From Weimeria sp002480925 (GTDB lineage: Bacteria; Bacillota; Clostridia; Lachnospirales; Lachnospiraceae): DNA of 64,000 bases. The notes under the pieces are model-generated. The model had not been told where the DNA came from. It did not search any database and saw only the letters and a program-made list of their open reading frames with translations. The translations under genes and the position numbers were made by a program. Every line of letters starts with the position of its first letter. Within the stretch, counting starts at the first letter, position 1. Positions 1 to 7,947 of this stretch are shown in pieces. The DNA lies in contig NZ_JBQHVU010000006.1 in the NCBI RefSeq assembly GCF_052064335.1, forward strand, positions 65,586 through 129,585, given 5' to 3'.

Positions 1-888
1 CACATAGCAGGAGAGAAATACTACGGGAGCAACGGCAGGAACGTGCCTAAGGGGCTGCCCAGGTCGATCCTTATGTTCACCTTAAATGATGTCGAGACCG
101 GAGCCCCTATAGCCTATATGTCTGCCAACCTTCTGTCCGCTATGCGTACCGGCGCGGTTCCGGCTGTGATGGCTAAATATACGGCCAGAAAAGATATCCA
201 TACCATAAGCTTTCTTGGTACCGGCGAGATCAACCGGGCCATCCTCAAATGCTTCATGGCTATATATGATAATGTGACTACGATAAAGCTCCGCGGAAGC
301 AGTGCCAGGTCAAAGAGTGCCCTTTCAATGAAAAAGTTTGTCGAGGACAACTATCCGGATGTCAGGGAGGTCATCATATGCGAGACCCTTGAGCAGGCCT
401 GTCGTGACACTGATCTGATTAGCGAGGCGGTCTCTACGATCAACAGGCAGTGGCCTCTGGTGGATCCGGCCTGGCTTGCCCCCGGAACTACTATCATTTC
501 ATCCGGGACCATGGATCTTACTGACCATGACTTCATTGCTGACCATATGAAAAAGGTCGTCGACAACAAGGGCATGTACGATGACTATGTGAAGGTCTAT
601 CAGGAATACGATGCCAATGGCAACAAGCTCTCGACCGGTACTCCGGGTATCTTCTTCTCGGAGATGATCTCTAAGGGCCGCATCAGGGATTCGGATGTCA
701 CCGAGATCGGTAATATCATAAGAGGCCGCGCCCCTGGCCGGACCAATGATGATGATATTTATCTGATCAGCGCCGGCGGTATGCCGATACTTGACATTGG
801 CTGGGGATATGAATGCTACAGACGTGCTAAGGATAAGGGGATAGGTACCTGGCTTAAGCTCTGGGATTCCCCTTATATGGGTGTTTAA
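1..888 (+). CDS. ornithine cyclodeaminase / mu-crystallin family protein (5' truncated by window)
   Basis: The reading frame is open from base 1, so the true start lies upstream of the window. The first residues read HIAGEKYYGSN, which aligns with DIAGCKWYGSN around Lys94 of the paralogue on the other strand (2351-3484); about 92 N-terminal residues are therefore missing. The Lys matches the substrate-binding lysine of the family. A nucleotide-binding stretch with FLGTGEINRA follows (Rossmann fold), and the C-terminus has the conserved APGRTNDDDIY segment. Family members are NAD(P)-dependent deaminases, imine reductases or amino-acid dehydrogenases, so the substrate cannot be assigned. It lies 18 bp upstream of an alcohol dehydrogenase gene and is probably co-transcribed with it. 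Confidence 0.88.
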   Translation, partial: HIAGEKYYGSNGRNVPKGLPRSILMFTLNDVETGAPIAYMSANLLSAMRTGAVPAVMAKYTARKDIHTISFLGTGEINRAILKCFMAIYDNVTTIKLRGSSARSKSALSMKKFVEDNYPDVREVIICETLEQACRDTDLISEAVSTINRQWPLVDPAWLAPGTTIISSGTMDLTDHDFIADHMKKVVDNKGMYDDYVKVYQEYDANGNKLSTGTPGIFFSEMISKGRIRDSDVTEIGNIIRGRAPGRTNDDDIYLISAGGMPILDIGWGYECYRRAKDKGIGTWLKLWDSPYMGV

Positions 889-906
889 GAAAGGAAAATT
901 TTATCT

Positions 907-2076
907 ATGGAGAATTTTACACACTGCATCCCTACCGAATACCATTTCGGTAAGGGTGCAATTGACTGTCTCGGAGACTGTCTGGCCAGATACGGCTCCC
1001 GGGTACTTCTTGTCTATGGAGGCGGCTCTATAAAGCGCACTGGTCTCTATGACACTATCATTGGTATCTGCAATGACAAAGCTTTAACTGTAACTGAGCT
1101 TTCCGGCGTTGAGCCAAACCCTCAGATCGCTACCGTGCGTAAGGGAATTGCTCTCTGCCATTCCGAGTCCATCGATGTGATCCTCTCAGTCGGAGGCGGA
1201 AGTACCATTGACTGCTGCAAGGCCATTGCTGCCGGATATTACTACAAGGGTGATCCGTGGGATATGGCCCTTGCCGGCGGCTGCCAGGACAGATCACTTC
1301 CTCTGGTGGATGTAATGACCCTTGCGGCGACTGGCTCTGAATTCGATGCCGACGCCGTGATCTCCAATTCCATGACCTCACAGAAGCTTGACGGCACCTA
1401 TCGCTGTCCTGATGTATCGATATGTGATCCGACCTATACCTTTTCTGTCCCTGCCTCCCAGACTGCCGCAGGAAGCGCCGATATAATGAGCCATATCTGC
1501 GAGCAGTATTTCTCCAGGGTCTTCGACAGCGACCTATCAGAAGCCATCGGTGAAGGTATCCTCAGATCAGTTATAAAGAACCTTCCCAAGGCCTTATCTG
1601 ATCCATCGGACTACAGCGCCCGGGCCAACCTGATGTGGGACAGCTCGATCGCCTGCTCCGGTATCCCTGCATACGGCAAGATCCCTACTCTCTGGCCTTG
1701 TCATGCAATGGAGCACGAGCTCTCCGGTTTCTACAACATCACTCACGGCGTCGGCCTGGCTATTCTTACCCCACGCTGGATGAGATTCGTCCTGAAGAAG
1801 GACACTTCAGTCACTCCACGTTTCGTAAAATTTGCCCGCAATGTCTGGGGGCTTGATGGCGATGACGACGAGGCTCTGGCAAGAGAGGGTATCGAAGCCC
1901 TCGAAGATTTCTTCTCCTCTGTAAACCTTCCTTCAACGCTTACAGAGCTTGGCATAGGAGACGAGCACTTCCTCGACATGGCAAACGACCTGAAGGAGGT
2001 CACAGGAGGTCTTGAAAACGACTACGTTCCTCTTACGATCGACGACATAGTAGCCATCTACACCGCATGCCTGTAA
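907..2076 (+). CDS. iron-containing alcohol dehydrogenase
   Basis: The 389-residue product is full length for the Fe-dependent (type III) alcohol dehydrogenase family. The N-terminus (HCIPTEYHFGKGAIDCLGD) and RVLLVYGGGSIKRTGLYD resemble the NADPH-dependent butanol dehydrogenase (BdhA/YqhD) group, and SVGGGSTIDCCKAIA is the glycine-rich nucleotide-binding signature. Candidate metal ligands are D188/H192-like residues in ADIMSHICEQYF and the histidines in WPCHAMEHELSGFYNITHGVGLA. It acts in the cytoplasm on an alcohol/aldehyde pair whose identity is not evident. An upstream AGGAAAA-type binding site precedes the ATG. It probably reduces an aldehyde made in the same pathway as the adjacent cyclodeaminase-like enzyme; that is inference. 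Confidence 0.92.
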   Translation: MENFTHCIPTEYHFGKGAIDCLGDCLARYGSRVLLVYGGGSIKRTGLYDTIIGICNDKALTVTELSGVEPNPQIATVRKGIALCHSESIDVILSVGGGSTIDCCKAIAAGYYYKGDPWDMALAGGCQDRSLPLVDVMTLAATGSEFDADAVISNSMTSQKLDGTYRCPDVSICDPTYTFSVPASQTAAGSADIMSHICEQYFSRVFDSDLSEAIGEGILRSVIKNLPKALSDPSDYSARANLMWDSSIACSGIPAYGKIPTLWPCHAMEHELSGFYNITHGVGLAILTPRWMRFVLKKDTSVTPRFVKFARNVWGLDGDDDEALAREGIEALEDFFSSVNLPSTLTELGIGDEHFLDMANDLKEVTGGLENDYVPLTIDDIVAIYTACL

Positions 2077-2250
2077 GGCATAATACGGCCATCTGTACCG
2101 CCTGCATATAAGCCATCATTCAGCCATCTGCAACGCCTGCCTGTAAGGCATCATATTACTGTTGTCTGGGGCAACCACATGTAAGGCCCGTAAAGCATAA
2201 TATAGTCGCTATCTGCGGCGACCACATGTCAGGCTTGTAAAGCATATAAG
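2077..2250 (+). repeat. short degenerate direct repeats after the alcohol dehydrogenase gene
   Basis: The sequence between the adh stop and the terminator is made of diverged units around the phrases CTGTAAGGCAT, CATGTAAGGC and GTAAAGCATA, alternating with CATCTGCRRCG. At least four imperfect units of about 35-45 bp are visible. No open frame of note is present. Confidence 0.5.
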
Positions 2251-2285
2251 AAACCGGAAGATCAATAGATCCTCCGGTTTTTTTA
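2251..2285 (+). terminator. rho-independent terminator after adh
   Basis: The stem AACCGGAAGATC / GATCCTCCGGTT (imperfect) is followed by a run of T residues on the + strand. It lies downstream of the cyclodeaminase-adh pair and before the convergent cyclodeaminase gene. Confidence 0.8.
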
Positions 2286-2350
2286 TATAATAAACAGCAT
2301 CCATGCTTACTAAATCCTGAACCCTAACCCCCCTAGCCCCTAACCCCTAC

Positions 2351-3484
2351 CTATGCCAACGTCGGACTATCCCAGAGCTTCAGCTTCACCCCTATTCCCT
2401 GTTCCAGAGCCTTGCGGTAACATATACTGCCCCATGCCACATCCTCTACCGGCATTCCTCCTACCGAATAAACGATTATATCGTCATCGCTCTCGCGTCC
2501 CGGAGCCTGTCCCAGAAGGATAGCACCCATATCGCTTATAGCTTCTCTCTTTAGCTTTCCGTCATGGATCATATCTGTGAATTTACTTCCTACTATATTT
2601 ACCTTACCGAATGTAGGGTAAGGATATTCCTCCGCCCATGCATCGTAAAGCTTGATATTGTCTACGACCAGCCTGCACCTCTTAGCCAGGAAGTCGCTGT
2701 CGAAGTTCACAGCAGACGGAGCTACGATCATTGCTCCCGGCTTTACCCAGGAACCGTCTACAAACGGATAGGTGGCCGGGTCTTCCCCTGATGTGGATGC
2801 GAACGACATCACATCCGTATCCCTTACCATTTCCTCTACTGTATCGCATACAGTGATGGTAGTAAACTGTGGATAATGCTCCTTTACATAGCTTACAAAG
2901 TCATCTATACCTTTTTTACTTCTTCCCTTGATCTTTACCGTATCAAGCGCCGGACAGGTGGCTACGAAGGATGCGAGAGCCGTACGTCCCATGACTCCGG
3001 GGCCGCAGATACCGCAGACCCTTGAGTCCTTCTTCGCCATGTATCTGGTCCCTACTCCAGGTATAGCACCTGTCCTGTAGGCACTTACCAGGTTTCCGCT
3101 CATCAGGCACTTAGGAGCTCCGGTATTCTTATCATTCAGCATGATCATAAGGATAGATCTGGGAAGACCCTCCTCCTTGTTTGCCATATTGGATCCGTAC
3201 CACTTGCAGCCTGCTATATCAAACGGCGCCCCGATATAGGCCGGCATGGCCATGAATCTCCTGTCATCTCCTGTATCAAGCGGCATCTCAGGGAATGGTG
3301 AGCTCTCAGGAAACTTGACCATTGAACCGTGAGAATTGTGATTTTCACCAGCCATAACGAAGTCTCCCTTTGTCAGGTCCTTTAGCACATCCTCCATTGC
3401 ATCGATGCAGGCACTCATATCCTCTACACCGACCTTTTTCATATCCTCCTCATCAAGATATAAGAAATCTACTTTGCTTGTCAT
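2351..3484 (-). CDS. ornithine cyclodeaminase / mu-crystallin family protein
   Basis: The product of 377 residues belongs to the OCD/mu-crystallin fold. It has Lys94 in AGCKWYGSN, a nucleotide-binding motif GICGPGVMGRTALASF, and the late APGRESDDDIIVYS segment shared with the paralogue at 1-888. A frame-compatible ATG exists at 3505, but the ATG at 3484 is preferred because TCCTCC (AGGAGG site) at 3491-3496 is spaced 6 nt from it. It ends an operon-like string araC > permease > this gene on the minus strand, 52 nt after the permease stop... in transcription order the permease follows; the gene lies downstream of the permease. Likely NAD(P)-dependent imine/amino-acid chemistry on the transported substrate; the substrate is unknown. 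Confidence 0.9.
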   Translation of the reverse strand: MTSKVDFLYLDEEDMKKVGVEDMSACIDAMEDVLKDLTKGDFVMAGENHNSHGSMVKFPESSPFPEMPLDTGDDRRFMAMPAYIGAPFDIAGCKWYGSNMANKEEGLPRSILMIMLNDKNTGAPKCLMSGNLVSAYRTGAIPGVGTRYMAKKDSRVCGICGPGVMGRTALASFVATCPALDTVKIKGRSKKGIDDFVSYVKEHYPQFTTITVCDTVEEMVRDTDVMSFASTSGEDPATYPFVDGSWVKPGAMIVAPSAVNFDSDFLAKRCRLVVDNIKLYDAWAEEYPYPTFGKVNIVGSKFTDMIHDGKLKREAISDMGAILLGQAPGRESDDDIIVYSVGGMPVEDVAWGSICYRKALEQGIGVKLKLWDSPTLA

Positions 3485-3556
3485 ATAGCTTCCTCCATTT
3501 TCCATAAAAATACAGTTTTTATAATATGACCGTTTCAGCCCTTCCTGAAGTCACTA

Positions 3557-4987
3557 TCAACCTGCGCTTACAGGTCTGCGAAGGCCTATCCTTTCCTCTT
3601 CTTCCTCGTAGCTTAATGCCTTTCTGTTTACCTCATCCATATCCATGGCCGCGAAAGGCTTTACCTTCATCACGAATCTGATCCAGATCGAGCAGTAGGT
3701 GACAAGGACTACAAACAGTACTCCGCAGAGCTCATAGATCCTGATACGGTCTGCTCCCGTACTGATATTTGCTATCATATAGACATTTCCTATGATGCCT
3801 ATGATCTGCGGGATTCCCTTCATTGTGAATCTCCTTGAACGGTCAGGATACTTCTTTCTAAGGATCAGTACCGATATATGTACCAGGCAGTAGGTAAAGA
3901 GCCAGAAGCATGATCCTGAGAGAATAAGGAAGGTTACTGCTTGCGCTTTTCCCATTCCCGATACCACAAGGATCCCGACTGCGACTGACATGAATATCAG
4001 TCCCACATAAGCTGCATTGTTCTTATTGGTCCTTGAGAAAACCTTCGGAACCATACCTGCCTCTGACATTCCCTGCATGATCTTCGAAAGCGATGCATAG
4101 CCTGTATTCACTGTTGAAATACCTGCAAGGATAGTAACTATTCCCATCCATACCTTTCCAGGCATTCCTAGAAGATTTATCGCAAATGTGATATGCGGCG
4201 TGCTCTGCGGATCATTGGCAAGTCCCTTGAGCGATACATAGTTTGTCATTCCGCATCCCAGGAAGGCCTGAACAATTAAGAGAAGCACAAGTGCTACTAT
4301 CATTGAAAGAAGGACGTCCCTCTTCGGGTTCTTCAGGTTCTTCGCCTGAGGGATTATGAACTCGACTCCGATGAAGAGCCAGAAGGCAAGTGCCATACTG
4401 TTCATTATCCCCTTCATTCCACCTATCTGAGAGAAGGTCGGTGCAGATGCAGAGTAATCTACCAGGTGGGCAGGATTACCAAGCTTGAAGAAGCTTATTA
4501 TGCCAAGCAGGATCATTGAGCCTACCAGAAGCACTACTACTATATCCTGTACCTTTGCGAACAGATCGACTCCCTTTATATTTACAAACAGGAAAACGAC
4601 CAGAAGGATCATCGATATGATCCTGTTATCTATCTGCGGGAAGAAAAGCTGCTTGATCACTGTCCCGCAGAGTGTGATCTCTGCTGTAAGCGAAAGGATC
4701 TGTGTGATCACATAAGCGCTCAAGTTTCCCATCATCGAGGCCATCGGTCCCATTCCTGCCAGCAGGTACTGTCCTGTTCCTCCGTCAACATCCGGCATCA
4801 GCTGATTCAGCTCTGCAAATGAAAGTCCGACAAATGAATTCAGGATCACGACGAGGAAAAGCGGTATTATGAACCATCGTCCTATCGATCCCATTCCTGT
4901 TCCAAGAGACACGAGGCAGCTTGTCGCCACGATAAGTCCTACGTTTATCGCAACTGCACTGAATAATCCAAGTTTCTTCTGCTGCAT
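3557..4987 (-). CDS. APC superfamily amino acid permease
   Basis: The 476-residue protein has about twelve hydrophobic segments and begins KKLGLFSAVAINVGLIVATSCLVSLGTGMG, the broken first helix typical of APC transporters, followed by GGTGQYLLAGMGPMASMMGNLSAYV. It is probably an amino-acid or amine uptake or exchange system in the cytoplasmic membrane. The start is supported by an AGGAGG-type site at about 4992-4997. It sits between the araC-type regulator and the second cyclodeaminase gene on the same strand, so transport of the substrate or product of those enzymes is the likely role. Its leader contains a terminator-like hairpin. Confidence 0.88.
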   Translation of the reverse strand: MQQKKLGLFSAVAINVGLIVATSCLVSLGTGMGSIGRWFIIPLFLVVILNSFVGLSFAELNQLMPDVDGGTGQYLLAGMGPMASMMGNLSAYVITQILSLTAEITLCGTVIKQLFFPQIDNRIISMILLVVFLFVNIKGVDLFAKVQDIVVVLLVGSMILLGIISFFKLGNPAHLVDYSASAPTFSQIGGMKGIMNSMALAFWLFIGVEFIIPQAKNLKNPKRDVLLSMIVALVLLLIVQAFLGCGMTNYVSLKGLANDPQSTPHITFAINLLGMPGKVWMGIVTILAGISTVNTGYASLSKIMQGMSEAGMVPKVFSRTNKNNAAYVGLIFMSVAVGILVVSGMGKAQAVTFLILSGSCFWLFTYCLVHISVLILRKKYPDRSRRFTMKGIPQIIGIIGNVYMIANISTGADRIRIYELCGVLFVVLVTYCSIWIRFVMKVKPFAAMDMDEVNRKALSYEEEEERIGLRRPVSAG

Positions 4988-5015
4988 AGTCTATCCTCCT
5001 TCCAGTCAGGATACC

Positions 5016-5048
5016 AAAAAACGGAGCTCCTTTATAAGGAACTCCGTT
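5016..5048 (-). terminator. terminator-like hairpin in the permease leader
   Basis: On the minus strand ACGGAGTTCC / GGAGCTCCGT forms a stem followed directly by six T residues, 28 nt upstream of the permease start. It may simply end araC transcripts, but a -10-like TATAAT lies upstream of it (5101-5106), so transcripts from there would have to cross it. Its sequence matches the hairpin at 5957-5990. Confidence 0.7.
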
Positions 5049-5095
5049 GTCCGTATCTGCTTTGTTCTTTGTTTCGACAGTGGATAGTATAACCT

Positions 5096-5110
5096 CTTGT
5101 ATTATACAAG
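5096..5110. promoter_or_regulatory. 15-bp perfect palindrome overlapping a -10-like box
   Basis: CTTGTATTATACAAG is a perfect 7-1-7 inverted repeat. On the minus strand it contains TATAAT at 5101-5106, but no good -35 box is found 16-18 bp upstream. A -10 without a -35 under a symmetrical site fits an activator- or repressor-controlled permease promoter; the adjacent AraC-type protein is the obvious candidate regulator (inference). Confidence 0.5.
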
Positions 5111-5135
5111 AATTGTAAAAAAACGAACCTTTTGA

Positions 5136-5942
5136 CTACATTATCCTTATCCGTGACTGATAGTCAGACTGCCTTATCAGCTTTCTGTATTCAGCCGGTG
5201 TAACCCCTGTATTCTTCTTGAAGACCCGGACAAATGCACTCTGGTCATAGTATCCGTAATCTGTTGCCACATTACAGATATTCTGATCCGGATGCTTGTC
5301 TATATAGTCAAGAGCTCCCTGAAAGCGCAGGATACCCGAATACTTCTTCGGCGAAAGCCCCATCTCCGTCTTGAAGACCTTTTCTATATATCTGGCCGAA
5401 TATCCGGTCTCATTCACGACATCCTCGATCGTTACTATCCCTCCTTTATTTGAAATGCTCTTCAGGACCGAGCTTACTATCTGCTCCTTACAGTTCAGAC
5501 TGTTCTCCTCCCCGGCCATTCTCTGCCTGTAATAATCCAGAAAAAAGTTGCATCTCTCATTGAAATCCGAAAGCTCACTTATCTGCTCAGCCAGAAAGCT
5601 GTCATTGCAGCATGATGTGAGATCGACCTGCAGATAGTTGTACTCCTTGAAATTCCCGTTCAATATCACTGGCTTCACCCCGGGAAGAAAGCGCATCCCG
5701 AAGAAGATGTTTCCTGCCTTCATCCAGGTTGATCCACGCTCGAATACCGTCCCTGCCGCTATTGCATTTCCATGATCGAGATCAAAGACCAGATCCACAC
5801 AGTCATCAGGTACCGAGGGAAGCAGGGTCTCTGACAGACTCGTGATCCGAAACTCATAGAAATGGGCTAAACCCATCGTATTCACTATTCTCTTCTTGTA
5901 AAAGTCACTGCTAAGTGTCCAGTCCGGCTGAATCGAATACAT
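5136..5942 (-). CDS. AraC family transcriptional regulator
   Basis: The 268-residue protein has a C-terminal AraC/XylS double helix-turn-helix (about residues 165-262), including TIEDVVNETGYSARYIEKVF and the canonical second-helix phrase YYDQSAFVRVFKKNTGVTPAEYR. The N-terminal half (about 1-150) resembles the DUF6597-type sensor domain found in many AraC regulators. It is encoded just upstream of the permease and cyclodeaminase genes on the same strand and probably controls them. It has its own consensus promoter (6014-6042) and a leader hairpin. Confidence 0.9.
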   Translation of the reverse strand: MYSIQPDWTLSSDFYKKRIVNTMGLAHFYEFRITSLSETLLPSVPDDCVDLVFDLDHGNAIAAGTVFERGSTWMKAGNIFFGMRFLPGVKPVILNGNFKEYNYLQVDLTSCCNDSFLAEQISELSDFNERCNFFLDYYRQRMAGEENSLNCKEQIVSSVLKSISNKGGIVTIEDVVNETGYSARYIEKVFKTEMGLSPKKYSGILRFQGALDYIDKHPDQNICNVATDYGYYDQSAFVRVFKKNTGVTPAEYRKLIRQSDYQSRIRIM

Positions 5943-5956
5943 TTATCTCACCACAA

Positions 5957-5990
5957 CAAAAAACGGAACCCCCGTTAGGGAGCTCCGTTG
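5957..5990 (-). terminator. terminator-like hairpin in the araC leader
   Basis: On the minus strand ACGGAGCTCCC ... GGGGGTTCCGT forms a stem followed by six T residues. It lies only about 15 nt upstream of the araC ATG and about 17-50 nt downstream of a consensus promoter, so it is inside the 5' leader. No minus-strand gene is close upstream, so its position suggests conditional termination (attenuation). Confidence 0.65.
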
Positions 5991-6013
5991 CTCTTCTTAT
6001 GTGTTTTGAGTTT

Positions 6014-6042
6014 ATTATAGTATTGTGGTGGGTATTAGTCAA
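6014..6042 (-). promoter_or_regulatory. sigma-A type promoter for araC
   Basis: Minus strand -35 TTGACT (6037-6042), a 17-bp spacer and -10 TATAAT (6014-6019). Predicted start near 6007, giving a leader of about 65 nt that includes the hairpin at 5957-5990. Confidence 0.75.
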
Positions 6043-6115
6043 TGGGAGGAGAGGGGAGGTGAGAGGTGAGAGGTGTGAGGTGTGAGGTGAGAGCTGTGAG
6101 GGGTGAGTGGTTAGG
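6041..6115. repeat. purine-rich GAGGTGAGAGGTGTGAGG tract
   Basis: Low-complexity tract of repeated GTGAGAGG and GTGTGAGG units ending in GGTTAGGGGC. Related G-rich tracts recur at 2318-2350 (C-rich strand), 10663-10743, 11061-11085, 11386-11403, 12493-12540, 30935-30975 and 31022-31060, always outside genes. Confidence 0.7.
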
Positions 6116-6432
6116 GGCCGAAAGCACAGAGACAAGAACGAGCGTAAGCGAAGTTCGAGTCTTGTGCGAGGCCGCTGTCTGAGGCTGAAAGCATAGAGAT
6201 GAAGACGAGCGATAGCGAAGTCTGAATCCTATGCGAGGTCGTTCTGTAAGATTAGCGAAAGCAAGCCGTAGGCGAAGCTTGAGCTTAGCGAGCAGAACTT
6301 CATTATTATCGAGAACGAGTCGAAGACGAAGTTCGAGCTTAACGAAGACAGCTTCCTTGTTAATGAGAGCGAGTCATAGGCGAGGCTCGAATTTAGCGAA
6401 AAGAACTTCCTTAGTATTGTCACAATCCTACT
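6116..6432. repeat. tandem diverged repeats of about 65 bp with internal hairpins
   Basis: Five or so imperfect units share the layout GAACGAG...GCGAAG-TTCGAG...TTAGCGA...AGAACTTC. Each contains a short inverted repeat such as CAAGC...GCTTG or CGAGT...GCTCG. The open frames that appear on both strands here are products of the repeat, not genes. A further copy lies at 7366-7440, on the other side of the lipoprotein gene. Confidence 0.65.
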
Positions 6433-6485
6433 TTTTTCGGGCTTATTTTCAATGACAACAGATCGCAATATTTAAAAACTTTTAT

Positions 6486-6686
6486 TTAGTAATCACCAGC
6501 ATCTGGGTCAATATACAAATCCCCCACCTCACAGATCATATCTGAAGTTTCATATGTGTTTGCTATCCTTTTATAAAGTCTTATACTAAATATGCCCTTC
6601 AAATACAGTTTCTTTTTATTGACCTCATTAAAAGAAATCAACAACTTGTATTGTGATGTTTTAGTATGGAGATATTCAATATCGTT
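6486..6686 (-). pseudogene. C-terminal fragment of an unidentified protein
   Basis: An open frame without a start codon encodes about 66 residues ending VGDLYIDPDAGDY, with a lysine-rich beta-like segment before it (NKKKLYLKGIFSI). It is preceded in frame by a TAG stop and lies directly downstream of the lipoprotein gene on the same strand. It may be the remains of a second, related small lipoprotein. Not identified further. Confidence 0.35.
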
Positions 6687-6701
6687 CTGATACTACCTTT
6701 A

Positions 6702-7283
6702 TTATTTAAAATCTCCCACAATTGTATAGAGTATTTTTTGTTCACTGCTTGATTCAGCCTCTGTATATACTTCAATTCCAAAAAGCCCCTTCGTGTCAGG
6801 TTGCTTCTTATTTATCGAAAAAACGCAGATAGCAACCATATATCTGGTTCCTCTTCTCGTCTCAACATTACGAAGTAACCAAGCATCATATTCTTCTTCT
6901 GTTACTCCTTCACTTACAGACTTTGACATAACTTCCTTAGGTGCTCTCTGCCATTTTACTATATCGGAGTCGAATGTATCGATCATCTCCGAAATCTGTT
7001 TTCTTATCCCCGGCTTTTTCTTCAGCTGCGGGCATAGCTTTCTGTATATCGGTTCCACATCCTTATCAATTATAGCATTCATAACTATCCCCTGGATATC
7101 GTTCTCACGTTTCTTCTTCTCGTATTCGTTTACCTTTCCCTTTATCGCACTGACATACTTCGAAACTCCACATGAGGTCACAGCTAGTGATAGCAGACTG
7201 ATCATTACAACTACTCCAAGCCTTTTTATGCTTCTCTTATCTGAATTCATCCCAGTACACCCATATCGAATCATCTTCGTCAT
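6702..7283 (-). CDS. small lipoprotein, DUF5104-like
   Basis: The 193-residue product has a hydrophobic signal (LGVVVMISLLSLAVTSCG) ending in a lipobox with Cys at about residue 38, so it is probably lipid-anchored on the outer face of the membrane. The mature part begins with a basic helix (EYEKKKRENDIQGIVMNAI), followed by a region resembling the DUF5104 lipoproteins of Clostridia. The translation start is uncertain: ATG at 7283 and ATG at 7250 both lack a clear ribosome binding site. No function is known. It is flanked on both sides by the 65-bp hairpin repeats. Confidence 0.65.
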   Translation of the reverse strand: MTKMIRYGCTGMNSDKRSIKRLGVVVMISLLSLAVTSCGVSKYVSAIKGKVNEYEKKKRENDIQGIVMNAIIDKDVEPIYRKLCPQLKKKPGIRKQISEMIDTFDSDIVKWQRAPKEVMSKSVSEGVTEEEYDAWLLRNVETRRGTRYMVAICVFSINKKQPDTKGLFGIEVYTEAESSSEQKILYTIVGDFK

Positions 7284-7365
7284 TTACTATATATTCTGAA
7301 GCTTTTGAATTATATATTGTAGCACCAAGCGACAACAGAAAATTCTTTTTCATATTACCAAGCTT

Positions 7366-7440
7366 AACTCGTCCTTGTTAATGAGACCGAGCTGATAAGC
7401 GAAGGTCGAACCTAGCGAAAAGAACTTCCTTAGCCATTGG
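7366..7440. repeat. isolated copy of the 65-bp hairpin repeat
   Basis: The phrase CCTTGTTAATGAGACCGAG ... GCGAAGGTCGAAC ... AGCGAAAAGAACTTCCTTAG closely matches the last unit of the 6116-6432 array, about 1 kb away. Confidence 0.6.
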
Positions 7441-7462
7441 CACAGCTTTGGCCACAGGCAGC

Positions 7463-7714
7463 TCATGGATCCGGATCCAGCCTTGAATACTCAATCGTCG
7501 TATCTGTAGATGCTCTCTCCTGTGCTGCTGCGACCTCCTCGTCAAGACCGCGGAGGGCATCAAAGGGTGCGAATATCTTCGCCCGGTTTATCGGATCCAT
7601 ACGCCGGTGATGCATTGCCGGACGCGGAAGATCGATAATGTCTGCATATCTGTCTGACGGGCTGCCACCAGCTCCCTGATGCCTCGCAATGTTCCCTGTC
7701 TTTTCTGATGCCAC
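7463..7714 (-). CDS. YolD-like family protein
   Basis: The 83-residue product contains the family core YADIIDLPRPAMHHRRMDPINRAKIFAPFDALRGLDEEV, close to the 'RAxQFAPFAAL' pattern of YolD-like proteins that are commonly encoded beside Y-family polymerases in Firmicutes. The GTG start at 7714 is supported by AGGAGG (CCTCCT at 7720-7725) with 5-nt spacing. The biochemical role is not established; a partnership with the lesion-bypass polymerase is inferred from gene neighbourhood. The start lies inside the last unit of a degenerate repeat array. Confidence 0.75.
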   Translation of the reverse strand: MASEKTGNIARHQGAGGSPSDRYADIIDLPRPAMHHRRMDPINRAKIFAPFDALRGLDEEVAAAQERASTDTTIEYSRLDPDP

Positions 7715-7947
7715 TATAGCCTCCTATGATCCCTATATTCTCCGATGCCATAATTCCATATGAGCCCTGTCTCTTTCGATTCCAGACTCCATTTAGTCTC
7801 TGTCCTTTACGATGTCACAGGCCTTTGATCTCCCATGATCCTTTGTCTTTTCTGATACTATCATGCCCTATGGCATCCTTTGGTCCCTGTCTCTTCCGAT
7901 CTGCCAGGCCCTGCTGTCTCCTATGATCCTTTTCTTTCCCGATGCTA
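7683..7947 (-). repeat. seven degenerate ~28-bp repeats between polY and the YolD-like gene
   Basis: In the minus orientation about seven copies of GCATCRGAAAAGACAGGGAT followed by CATAGGAG occur at roughly 7919-7947, 7877-7902, 7829-7858, 7788-7817, 7757-7784, 7722-7750 and 7683-7712, a period near 40 bp. Several copies include an AGGAG core like a ribosome binding site, and the final copy forms the YolD-like start. Confidence 0.65.

Noticed and set aside
6229..6468. Open frames on both strands in the hairpin-repeat region
   Set aside because: They are Arg/Ser-rich artefacts of the repeats without ribosome binding sites.
7683..7947. Repeat array as CRISPR
   Set aside because: Units are degenerate, the spacing is irregular and no cas genes are present; one unit forms a gene start.
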